DNA of 64,000 nt. It comes from Trinickia terrae. Lineage in GTDB: Bacteria > Pseudomonadota > Gammaproteobacteria > Burkholderiales > Burkholderiaceae. This document shows, one piece after another, positions 58,401 through 64,000 of the stretch. Each line of letters begins with the position of its first letter. The stretch's first letter is position 1. The position numbers were made by a program, and so were the translations under genes. The stretch lies in assembly GCF_005144415.1 (NCBI RefSeq), contig NZ_SWJE01000011.1:62001-126000 (forward strand), written 5' to 3'. The notes under the pieces were generated by a model that did no database searches, was not told where the DNA came from, and was given only the letters and a program-made list of their open reading frames with translations.

Positions 58401-61033
58401 CGCTGTCGTACCAGTGGCTCGAGAACGGCACGCCGGTCGGCGCCACCACGACGCCGACCTTCACGACGGCGTCCACGACGGCGAGCGACAACGGCGCCAC
58501 GTTCACCGTGGTCGTGAGCAACGCAGCGGGCAGCGCGACGAGCGCCGGCGCCACGCTGACGGTCACGCCGTCGGCCGCCGCGAGCACGGGCTCCGGCAGC
58601 GCGAACCTGGCGCTCGGCATGGTGGCCACGTCGAGCGGCGCGGAGAACGCAGGCCTGGGCCCGATGAACGCCGTCGACGGCAACCTCAACTCGCGCTTTT
58701 CGTCGGACTTCAACGACAACGCCTGGATCACGGTCGACCTCGGTCAGCCGAAGCTCTTCAACCGTGTTGTCCTGCGTTGGGAGAACGCGTACGGCAAGGC
58801 GTACGTGATCGAGTCGTCGAACGACAACCAGACGTGGACCCCTGTCTTTACGCAGAACGCGGGTGCCGGCGGCGCCGAGGATCTCAGCGTGCCGGCCACG
58901 ACGGCTCGCTACGTCCGCATGCAGGGCGTTCAGCGCGCGACGCAGTACGGCTATTCGCTCTTCGAGTTCGAAATCTACAACTCGGCGGCGACGCCCAGTG
59001 TCGCGATCACGGCGAGCGCGGGCGCGAACGGCGCGATCAGCCCGTCGGGCCAGGTGAGCGTGCTGCAAGGGGGATCGCAGACGTTCACCGCGCAGCCGGC
59101 GCAAGGCTATGGCGTGGGCTCGATGACCGTGGACGGCCAGGAGGTCGGCGTGCAGTCGAGCTATACGTTCACGGACGTCACGGCGCCGCACAGCGTCAGC
59201 GTGAGCTTCGTGCCGCTCGCCGCGAGCGTGAATCTGGCCGCGAACAAGACGGCCACGGCAAGCGGTCAGGAAGCCGACGCCTACCCGCCGTCGAATGCCG
59301 TCGACGGCAACCTCAACACGCGCTGGTCCTCGGCGTTCGTCGACCCGTCCTGGATTGCCGTCGATCTCGGCGGGGAGCAGACGTTCAATCGCGTCGTCCT
59401 GCATTGGCAGAACGCCTACGGCGTGGCCTACCAGATCCAGACGTCCGACGACAATGCGAACTGGACGACGGTCTACACGCAGACTGCGGGCAAGGGCGGG
59501 GTCGAGGACTTCACGTTCCCGAGCGTCACGGCGCGTTACGTGCGCATGTACGGCACCCAGCGCGCGACGCCGTACGGCTATTCGCTCTACGAGTTCGAGG
59601 TCTACAACAACGCCGCTTCGGCGGCGCCCGCCGCGACCTTCGTCGAGCAGCCGGCCACGCAGACCGTGCCGGCGGGCCAGAACGGCCACTTCGCCGTCGT
59701 GGTGTCGGGCACGGGGCCGTTCACCTACCAATGGCTGAAGAACGGGGCGGCGGTTGCCGGCGCCACGAGCCGGACCTACGACACGCCCGCCACCACTGCC
59801 GCCGACAGCGGCGCGGTGTACAGCGTGAGCGTGACCGGTGCGAACGGCTCGGTGACGTCGAATCCCGCGACGCTGACGGTCAACAGCGTGATTCCGGGCT
59901 ATGCGGTCACGTCCGGCTTCATCGGCGTGGATCTGCAGAACAACACCAACGGCGCCTTCACGGACGCCCAGGTGTATGTGGCGATCATCGGCATCGACCC
60001 GGCGACGAACAAGTTCGCGTGGGTCAAGCCGGACGGCACGATCACGGATATGCAGGTCTCGGACAACGACGCGGCGAACCACCTCAGCGCGGGCGGCCAG
60101 AACTACAGCAACTACTTCTTCACGCTCGCGCAGGCGAAGACGATGCTGCTGCCGCAACTGAGCTCCGGCCGCATCTACGTCGGGCTCGGCAGTCCGGTGT
60201 TCATCAAGGTTCTCAACGATGCCAACGGCAATGTCGGTTTCGCCGGACCGAACCCGCAAAACGGGACCGATCCGAACATCGACGTCAACTTCGACTGGTA
60301 TGAGTTCACCTACAACGGCACCTTGTTCATCAACACGACGCAGGTCGATGAGTTCGGCTTCCCGCTGACCGAGGACGTCTACGGCGCCAACCACACCCAG
60401 CATCTGCAGACGGGCATCACGCAGCGCCGCTCGGACCTGTTCACGGCCTATGCGAACGAAGTGTCGTCCGCGTTCCAGCCGGCGCCGTCCTCGACGTACC
60501 GCATCATGGCGCCGGCCAAGGGGAGCTTCGCGGCGGGAGGGACCAACGGCAACTACTTCGATGCCTACATCAACCAGATCTGGACCCAGTACGCGTCGAC
60601 GAGCCTGGTGGTGGACCTGTTCGGGGGCACCCGGCGGTTCGTCGGCACGGTGCAGAACAACCAGCTGGTGTTCAACGAAGTCAACAAGAGCTCGGGCGCC
60701 GTCATCAGCGGTCCCTACGTCATCAACAAGCCGACGACGCAGGACGTGCTTCTGGGCGCCGGCGCCCTGGCCCAAGGCAGCACGGCCGAGGTGCTGCAGC
60801 TCGAAGCCCAGATCTGCGCGGCGTTCAACCGCCACGTGATGGAGGACGTCACCAAGTGGGCGACGCCGTCGGCGTGGTATGCGGCGTCGCCGTCGAACGA
60901 GTACGCGAAGTTCTGGCACGACCACGGCATCAGCGGTCTCGCCTACGGTTTCGCCTACGACGACGTGTCGAACGCGAGCTCGTCCATCGTGATGCAGCAG
61001 CCCGAGCACATCACGTTCGGCATCGGCTGGTGA
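52472..61033 (+). CDS. Giant secreted multidomain glycosidase: GH2-like front, Ig and discoidin arrays, GH64-like beta-1,3-glucanase end
   Basis: The 2853-residue protein has a signal peptide (1-33), a GH2-type sugar-binding domain (about 43-203), an Ig-like GH2 domain (210-346) and a GH2-type barrel (348-623). Next come a linker region, three Ig-like repeats (877-1133), F5/8C no. 1 (1139-1264), a DUF1566-like module (1268-1407), Ig no. 4, a Thr/Gly linker and F5/8C no. 2 (1522-1649). Then come a bacterial repeat module, F5/8C no. 3, Ig 5 and 6, F5/8C no. 4, a second repeat module, F5/8C no. 5 and Ig 7. A GH64-like domain (2473-2853) has DWYEF and TQVDEFG at the expected Glu/Asp spacing. The GH2 acid/base Glu appears replaced (NHPSVLAWEADNG). 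Adjacent type II secretion genes may export it. ATG 52472 is set by the signal peptide. Confidence 0.85.
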   Translation: MRERVWQFACRGAGWFVVLWAFLTFAAVQAVASDGLPPSNRVTINLGETPWKYVKDVDDPNSMQPSFNDSAWQSVGVPQSPSDNDTFINTQSGGGQGYLTGNTNWYRKHFTLDSSYANRKVYVEFEGAHTGVQVYINGQFIPGNSLINPNATHVIGFVPFIVDLTNYVKFDGTDNVLAVKVSRGDAFFESPSFSGAFRFGQDDTGIFRPVTMYITDRVHIPENVYAVLNTWGTYVSTVAANSSVATVRVQTNVLNEYSTAQPVTLTTQIVDAGGNVVATAQDTGTVPANASPGLHPTLFDQVLTVSNPNLWYPNNSTFGRPYLYRVIHSVSINGTVVDTTESPLGIRTISWDENFPSINGHPHHLWGASGRYDYPALGSAVPEELQWRDLNLLAQAGGSLYRPGHSSQGPEFLAAADAYGVMMIQPSGDGENGFAVPCTATVTTGCVSANNVELKKELHRDMIIHDRNHPSVLAWEADNGATDTSIAQSLKAISQQWDPVNTRAQSDRTPNPANGDILGCSGDGCDIGVKQAYPNTPAWGSEYWDNGVGRAKYDFELAFAALYLKNWVHSVAIKSFGMAHWYLADTPGEIVDQVDGTPNTMVRGNGASMMDFNRLPRLLYYAYEAIWTPFQSKPVVKLANTWNRSGAVTVNAFSNCPSVRVLLNGAPIGGDQIPNPTTSDPSADMTENTTLLPGQVHWSNITWASGTLLAECLDNNGQIAATDQLVTAGPADHILLTVEPELVKPDSTSFALHANGTDAAIVTATVVDANGVRVPDASQIVTFGVSGPGTYRGGADHYVTANQPINYHAPGDPNLSFEGGLARVVVKTQFTAGAVTVTASAPGLAAGTATFNVLPSDTGSMFNGTDLVIGQQQAGTVQIISQPADQTVTVGQTAQFTVLTAGTSPSYQWMKNGAPIAGATGFTYTTPPVAASDNGATFSVSVSNASGSVTSRAAVMTVVAPAVPTITTQPLAQSITAGQSAEFTVAAAGSPVLSYQWLKNGTPIQGATLAVYDTPTMQTSDSGTSYSVVVTNSAGTVTSAAAALTVNAATPPVILSQPQSQSVPIGQAVTFNVLASGSAPLTYQWSKDGAPVGGNSSSIAIASAAGTDAGAYSVTITNSAGSVTSAAATLTVSGADASNLALGATATASSSQNAGLGPQNAVDGNLTTRWSSAAVDPSWIELDLGAIQTFDKVLLVWENAYGKAYQIQVSSDNQNWTTVYTQNAGTGGAETITFPSTSARYVRMYGTQRGTQYGYSLYEFEVFDAPQCGGATERFTPLGAAPGLYQSTIAGLPSGPNVPTVKDNLSGLTWQQYDTTFPAQGAQWTQTVAAQYCASVGMRLPTQSEALTIARSNFASCAFPAPWSTWTTTVVPTDSTRAYLVFSSGNSVPAIIDNTPGWSLCVSGPSAAAPVITAQPASQTVSAGQSAQFTVGVTGTGPMSYQWLKNGTEVAITSIPAYTTPATATSDSGAVFTVVVSNGGGSVTSAAATLTVNAASSTTGTTGGGTTGTGNTGATTGATASANLALGKTATSSGDENSGLGPLNAVDGDLGSRWSSAFVDPSWIDVDLGSAQTIDRVVLRWQDSYGVAYQIQVSSDNQNWTTVYAQTAGKGGIEDIRFAATTARYVRMYGTQRATQFGYSLFEFEVYNTAKTPQYAIAAGTSANGAIAPSGSASVLQGGSQTFTFTPASGYAVTGVLVDGQQIGLVNSYTFDNVQAAHTISATFGPASAAVNLALGSTATASGLESDAYPASNAVDGNMNSRWSSAFVDPSWIQLDLGSVQTFNRVILFWQAAFGVQYQIQTSNDASNWTTVYTQAAGKGGVEDIGFQTVSARYVRMYGTQRSTPYGYSLFEFQVYNMPVAPAITAQPAAVTVSEGSAATFSVAATGTAPLSYQWLENGTAVSGATASSYTTPPTQESDNGATFSVTVTNAAGSATSAGATLTVKAVAPVITAQPAAVTVNQGGSATFTVAATGTAPLSYQWLENGTPVGATTTPTFTTASTTASDNGATFTVVVSNAAGSATSAGATLTVTPSAAASTGSGSANLALGMVATSSGAENAGLGPMNAVDGNLNSRFSSDFNDNAWITVDLGQPKLFNRVVLRWENAYGKAYVIESSNDNQTWTPVFTQNAGAGGAEDLSVPATTARYVRMQGVQRATQYGYSLFEFEIYNSAATPSVAITASAGANGAISPSGQVSVLQGGSQTFTAQPAQGYGVGSMTVDGQEVGVQSSYTFTDVTAPHSVSVSFVPLAASVNLAANKTATASGQEADAYPPSNAVDGNLNTRWSSAFVDPSWIAVDLGGEQTFNRVVLHWQNAYGVAYQIQTSDDNANWTTVYTQTAGKGGVEDFTFPSVTARYVRMYGTQRATPYGYSLYEFEVYNNAASAAPAATFVEQPATQTVPAGQNGHFAVVVSGTGPFTYQWLKNGAAVAGATSRTYDTPATTAADSGAVYSVSVTGANGSVTSNPATLTVNSVIPGYAVTSGFIGVDLQNNTNGAFTDAQVYVAIIGIDPATNKFAWVKPDGTITDMQVSDNDAANHLSAGGQNYSNYFFTLAQAKTMLLPQLSSGRIYVGLGSPVFIKVLNDANGNVGFAGPNPQNGTDPNIDVNFDWYEFTYNGTLFINTTQVDEFGFPLTEDVYGANHTQHLQTGITQRRSDLFTAYANEVSSAFQPAPSSTYRIMAPAKGSFAAGGTNGNYFDAYINQIWTQYASTSLVVDLFGGTRRFVGTVQNNQLVFNEVNKSSGAVISGPYVINKPTTQDVLLGAGALAQGSTAEVLQLEAQICAAFNRHVMEDVTKWATPSAWYAASPSNEYAKFWHDHGISGLAYGFAYDDVSNASSSIVMQQPEHITFGIGW

Positions 61034-61070
61034 CGGCGGCTCGCGAGGGTCGCGGTTTGCAACGGGAACG

Positions 61071-61098
61071 GGCGCACGCATGAGCGGGCGCCATTTTT
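61071..61098 (+). terminator. Possible terminator after the giant gene
   Basis: GGCGC (61071-61075) pairs with GCGCC (61088-61092) across a 12-base loop and is followed by ATTTTT. The stem is short, so read-through into the secretion genes is possible. Confidence 0.4.
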
Positions 61099-61118
61099 GA
61101 AGATCGGAGAGGTGATCG

Positions 61119-61583
61119 ATGCGGTTGGCAACAGGTGGCCGGGCAGTCAGCGGGGCGGGCGGGCGATGCGCGCGGGCAGGGAAGGTACGCGGCTTCACGC
61201 TGCTCGAGCTGCTGGTCGTGCTCGTCATCATCGGCATGCTCGCGGCGCTGGTCGGGCCGCGCTATTTTTCGCAGCTCGGCAAGTCGCAGGTGACGATCGC
61301 GCACGCGCAGATCGACGTGTTCACGAAGGCGATCGACAACTTCCGGCTCGACGTCGGCCGCTATCCGACTGCCGAGGAAGGGCTCGCGGCGCTCGTCGTC
61401 AAGCCGGCCAACGCGGACAAGTGGGCCGGCCCGTATCTCAAGAAGGACGTGCCGCTCGACCCGTGGGGGCATCCGTATGTCTACAAGGTGCCCGGCAACA
61501 AGAGCGACTACGCGGTGATCTCCAACGGTCCCGGCGGCCAGGCCGGCGGCGCCGGCGAGGATGCCTCCATCAGCAACGAATGA
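61119..61583 (+). CDS. gspG: Type II secretion major pseudopilin GspG
   Basis: A 154-residue pseudopilin. A basic leader ends in the prepilin peptidase site G|FTLLELLVVLVIIGMLAALVGP, with the essential Glu at +5 of the mature protein. The C-terminal part shows the GspG signature DNFRLDVGRYPTAEEGLAALV and PLDPWGHPYVYKVPG with the calcium-loop region. GGAGAGG precedes the ATG. It begins 85 bases after the giant glycosidase gene and leads a G-F-E gene run. Confidence 0.93.
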   Translation: MRLATGGRAVSGAGGRCARAGKVRGFTLLELLVVLVIIGMLAALVGPRYFSQLGKSQVTIAHAQIDVFTKAIDNFRLDVGRYPTAEEGLAALVVKPANADKWAGPYLKKDVPLDPWGHPYVYKVPGNKSDYAVISNGPGGQAGGAGEDASISNE

Positions 61584-61630
61584 TGCGGACCAGGGAGCGC
61601 GCGCGGCCACGCCAGGCAAACGCGGCTGTG

Positions 61631-61670
61631 CGGCAGTAATCGGCAGCAATCGGCAGCAATCGGCAGCACC
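61631..61670 (+). repeat. Four tandem 10-base repeats between gspG and gspF
   Basis: CGGCAGCAAT is repeated with small changes at 61631, 61641, 61651 and 61661 in the 92-base gap. It ends 5 bases before the gspF start and could change length by slippage. Confidence 0.8.
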
Positions 61671-61675
61671 TCAAC

Positions 61676-62863
61676 ATGCAATACGAAGTCAGGGCGCTTT
61701 CGCCCGATAACCAGATCGTCGCCTTGGTCGTCGACGCACAGGACGAGCACGACGCGCGCCGCCAAGTCGAGGCGCGCGGGCTGTTCGCGACGAAGCTCGC
61801 CCCGGCGCGCGCGCTGCGGCGGCCCGCCGCCTCGCGCGGCGGCGTCTCGCTGGTCCTGTTCAGCCAGGAGCTGCTCGCGCTCCTGACGGCGGGTCTTTCC
61901 ATCGTCGAAGGGCTCGAAGCCCTGCTCGAGCGCGAAGGCGGCGCGCGGCTGCGCGGCGTGCTCGGGCGCCTGCTCGCGGGGCTGCGCGAGGGCAAGCGTT
62001 TCTCGAGCCTCCTCGCCGAGCAGCCGGACGTGTTTCCGCCGCTTTACATCGGCATTGTGCGCGCGGCGGAGGGCACGAGCGACCTGCCGCGCTCGCTGCG
62101 GCGCTACGTCGATTATCAATCGCGCATCGACGTGGTCCGCAACAAGCTCATCAGCGCCGCGATCTATCCGAGCATCCTGCTCGTCGTGGGCGGCGGCGTG
62201 GCGGGCTTTCTGATCGGCTTCGTGGTGCCGCGTTTTGCGACCATCTACGAGGGCACGGGCCGGGCGCTGCCGTGGATGTCGCAGGCGCTGCTCGACTGGG
62301 GCCGGTTCGCGGCGGCGCACGGCTTGCCGCTGCTGGCGGGCGCCGTCGCCGCCGCCGTGACGCTCGGCATGCTCGTGCGCGCCGCGATCGCCAAAGTCGG
62401 CCTCGTGAGCCTCCTGGGGCGCATTCCGGTGCTCGGGCCGCACCTGCGCATCTACCAGCTCTCGCGGCTCTATCTGACGCTCGGCATGCTGCTCGAGGGC
62501 GGCATTCCGATCGTCGCCGCGATGGAAACGGCCGGCGGGACGATCTCGCCCGCCTTGCGCGAGCGGCTTGCGCAGGCCCGGGCCGCCGTGCAGGCGGGCG
62601 CGCCCCTGTCGGGCGCCTTCGACGCCGAAGGCCTCACCACGCCCATCTCGCTGCGGATGTTGCGCGTCGGCGAGCGCTCGGGGGAGCTCGGCAACATGCT
62701 GACGCAATCCGCCGCGTTCTACGACGGCGAGATCAGCCGCTGGATCGACCGCTTCACCCGCCTGTTCGAGCCGCTGCTGATGTCGGCGATCGGCCTGGTC
62801 GTCGGCACGATCGTGATCCTGCTCTATCTGCCGATCTTCGATCTTGCGGAGAGCCTGTCATGA
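61676..62863 (+). CDS. gspF: Type II secretion inner membrane platform protein GspF
   Basis: A 395-residue protein with two T2SSF domains (about 65-190 and 270-390) and three hydrophobic segments (AIYPSILLVVGGGVAGFLIGFVVP, LLAGAVAAAVTLGMLV, LMSAIGLVVGTIVILLYLPIFDLAESL). The N-terminus MQYEVRALSPDNQIVALVVDAQ is family-typical. It would couple the ATPase to the pseudopilus. Its stop overlaps the gspE start by ATGA. Confidence 0.92.
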   Translation: MQYEVRALSPDNQIVALVVDAQDEHDARRQVEARGLFATKLAPARALRRPAASRGGVSLVLFSQELLALLTAGLSIVEGLEALLEREGGARLRGVLGRLLAGLREGKRFSSLLAEQPDVFPPLYIGIVRAAEGTSDLPRSLRRYVDYQSRIDVVRNKLISAAIYPSILLVVGGGVAGFLIGFVVPRFATIYEGTGRALPWMSQALLDWGRFAAAHGLPLLAGAVAAAVTLGMLVRAAIAKVGLVSLLGRIPVLGPHLRIYQLSRLYLTLGMLLEGGIPIVAAMETAGGTISPALRERLAQARAAVQAGAPLSGAFDAEGLTTPISLRMLRVGERSGELGNMLTQSAAFYDGEISRWIDRFTRLFEPLLMSAIGLVVGTIVILLYLPIFDLAESLS

Positions 62864-64000
62864 CCGCTCAGACGACGGCGCCCGTGCTCGACGCCGAGCT
62901 CCTGGGCCGCGCGCGCGCCGCGGCGTTGGCCACGCAGCGTCACCTCCTGGTCGAACTGGCGGAGTTGACCGGCGCGGAGCCTCGCCTGCTGCTGCTGGCC
63001 CTGGCGCGGCAGCTCGCCATGCGCGTCATCGAAACCGCGGAGATGCTGGCGCTGCAGCCGGTCTTCGACCGCGTGCCGCTCTCGCGCGCCATGCAGCGGC
63101 GCTGCGCCTTGCTGCGCGAAAGCGATGCGACGCTCGTCGGCGTGGTGACGAACCCGTTCGACCTCGATCTGCAGACCTGGCTGAGCTCGCAGGCGGGCGC
63201 CGCGATCGAGATCCGGCTCGCGCTGCCGTCCGACCTGCAGGCCTACCACGTCCGGATGGAGGAGTCCGCGCGCGCCGTCGACAGCCTCGTGACCAGCGGC
63301 GAGCCGACGCTGGCCGACGGACGCAGGGCCGAGGTGCTGTCCTTCGAGACGGTGAGCGAGGCCGCGAGCCCCGCGGTCAAGCTCGTGAACTCGACCCTCT
63401 ACGACGCGCTCAAGGCCGGCGCCTCGGACATCCACCTCGAGAGCACGGCGAGCGGTCTCGCCTTGAAATACCGCGTGGACGGCGTGCTCGACGCGGCGGC
63501 GACCATCAACGGCGTGGAGACTGCCGAGCAGGTGATCTCGCGCCTCAAGGTGCTCGCGGAGCTCGACATCGCGGAGCGGCGCGTCCCCCAGGACGGCAGC
63601 TTCCGGGTGGCGGCAGGCGGGCGCGACATCGACCTGCGCGTGTCGATCATGCCGAGCATTCACGGCGAGGACGCGGTGATCCGGATTCTCGACAAGCGCG
63701 CGATGATCGAGGCCTACGGCTCGCTCACGCTCGAGGCGCTCGGCTACGACAGCGAATCGCTGGCGGCGCTGCGCCGGCTTGCCGAGGAGCCCTACGGCAT
63801 GCTGCTCGTCACCGGCCCGACGGGCTCGGGCAAGACGACGACGCTGTACGCCGCGCTGACGGAGATTCACAACGGCCGCGACAAGATCATCACGATCGAG
63901 GACCCGGTCGAATACCAGCTGCCCGGCATCCTGCAGATTCCCGTCAACGAAAAGAAGGGGCTGACCTTCGCGCGCGGCCTGCGCTCGATCCTGCGGCACG
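62860..64000 (+). CDS. gspE: Type II secretion ATPase GspE, 3' end cut by window edge
   Basis: The visible 380 residues include the N1E-like N-terminal domain and the N2E region (ASDIHLESTASGLALKYRVDGVLD; RVPQDGSFRVAAGGRDIDLRVSIMPSIHGEDAVIRILD). The Walker A is GPTGSGKTTTLYAAL and the Asp box is IITIEDPVEYQLPGILQIPVNEKKGLTFARGLRSILRH. It powers secretion. The start ATG 62860 overlaps the gspF stop. Remaining residues, including Walker B and the zinc tetracysteine if present, lie outside the window. Confidence 0.93.
   Translation, partial: MTAQTTAPVLDAELLGRARAAALATQRHLLVELAELTGAEPRLLLLALARQLAMRVIETAEMLALQPVFDRVPLSRAMQRRCALLRESDATLVGVVTNPFDLDLQTWLSSQAGAAIEIRLALPSDLQAYHVRMEESARAVDSLVTSGEPTLADGRRAEVLSFETVSEAASPAVKLVNSTLYDALKAGASDIHLESTASGLALKYRVDGVLDAAATINGVETAEQVISRLKVLAELDIAERRVPQDGSFRVAAGGRDIDLRVSIMPSIHGEDAVIRILDKRAMIEAYGSLTLEALGYDSESLAALRRLAEEPYGMLLVTGPTGSGKTTTLYAALTEIHNGRDKIITIEDPVEYQLPGILQIPVNEKKGLTFARGLRSILRH

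Noticed and set aside
53015-61237. Minus-strand open frame of 2740 codons opposite the giant secreted protein, and a 1526-codon frame at 55723-60303
   Set aside because: Repetitive Arg/Gly-rich shadows of the F5/8C and Ig repeats; the plus-strand frame has the signal peptide and domains.
61631-61670. CRISPR-like repeat array
   Set aside because: Ten-base units without spacers; a simple tandem repeat.

Overview
The window is high-GC DNA of the kind seen in the Burkholderiaceae (Burkholderia, Paraburkholderia or a close relative). This rests on the assimilatory nitrate operon layout, the intracellular PHB depolymerase, a small DUF3022-like protein, the SrpA-type catalase/cytochrome b561 pair and many GTG starts. 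I saw no rRNA, tRNA, CRISPR array or transposase. Assignments come from reading translated sequence; no searches were run.

Layout. 1-8253: a minus-strand nitrate assimilation operon (narK-type transporter, nirB, nirD, nasA, then cobA running off the left edge). It is preceded by a sigma-54 promoter and a leader that looks like an ANTAR antitermination site. 8414-8773: a truncated rhomboid-like gene. 8980-21475: a biosynthetic island. A near-consensus lux box precedes a plus-strand run encoding an RraA-like aldolase, a BacA-like prephenate-decarboxylase homologue, a class IV aminotransferase, a 2OG-Fe amino-acid hydroxylase-like protein, a cupin, a stand-alone adenylation domain, a carrier protein, a SyrB2-like halogenase with the HxA signature, a divergent KAS III-like acyltransferase, a CPA2 antiporter and a DMT exporter. 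A gamma-carbonic-anhydrase-like protein follows. A convergent serine acetyltransferase/NTF2-like pair and a LuxR-type regulator without luxI close the island. I infer a quorum-regulated route to a chlorinated, possibly hydroxylated, non-proteinogenic amino acid assembled on a free-standing carrier protein. I do not recognise the whole set as a described pathway.

21665-35472: LysE and EamA transporters (the latter with a very His-rich tail), a FUSC protein, a 1830-residue hybrid pseudokinase/AAA/GAF/PAS/histidine kinase, a YdeP-type molybdoenzyme and a divergent MocR regulator. 35550-42066: an FAD oxidoreductase coupled to a small ORF that runs into a receiver-domain fragment, PHB depolymerase, a MipA/OmpV porin-like protein, a DUF3022-like protein, a diguanylate cyclase and a small membrane protein. 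42189-46281: an ECF sigma, two anti-sigma-like proteins, an SrpA-type catalase and cytochrome b561. Three copies of one ECF-type promoter tie these together.

46319-51308: a LysR-controlled operon (ketopantoate-reductase-like, VOC, MaoC, CaiB/BaiF, AroE paralogue and two tiny ORFs), probably catabolic with unknown substrate. 51385-64000: a GENH-motif hypothetical protein, then a 2853-residue secreted protein combining a GH2-like front end, seven Ig-like and five discoidin (F5/8C) domains, a DUF1566-like module and a C-terminal GH64-like beta-1,3-glucanase. Type II secretion genes in the order G-F-E follow immediately, the last cut by the window edge. The neighbouring secretion genes may export this giant protein.
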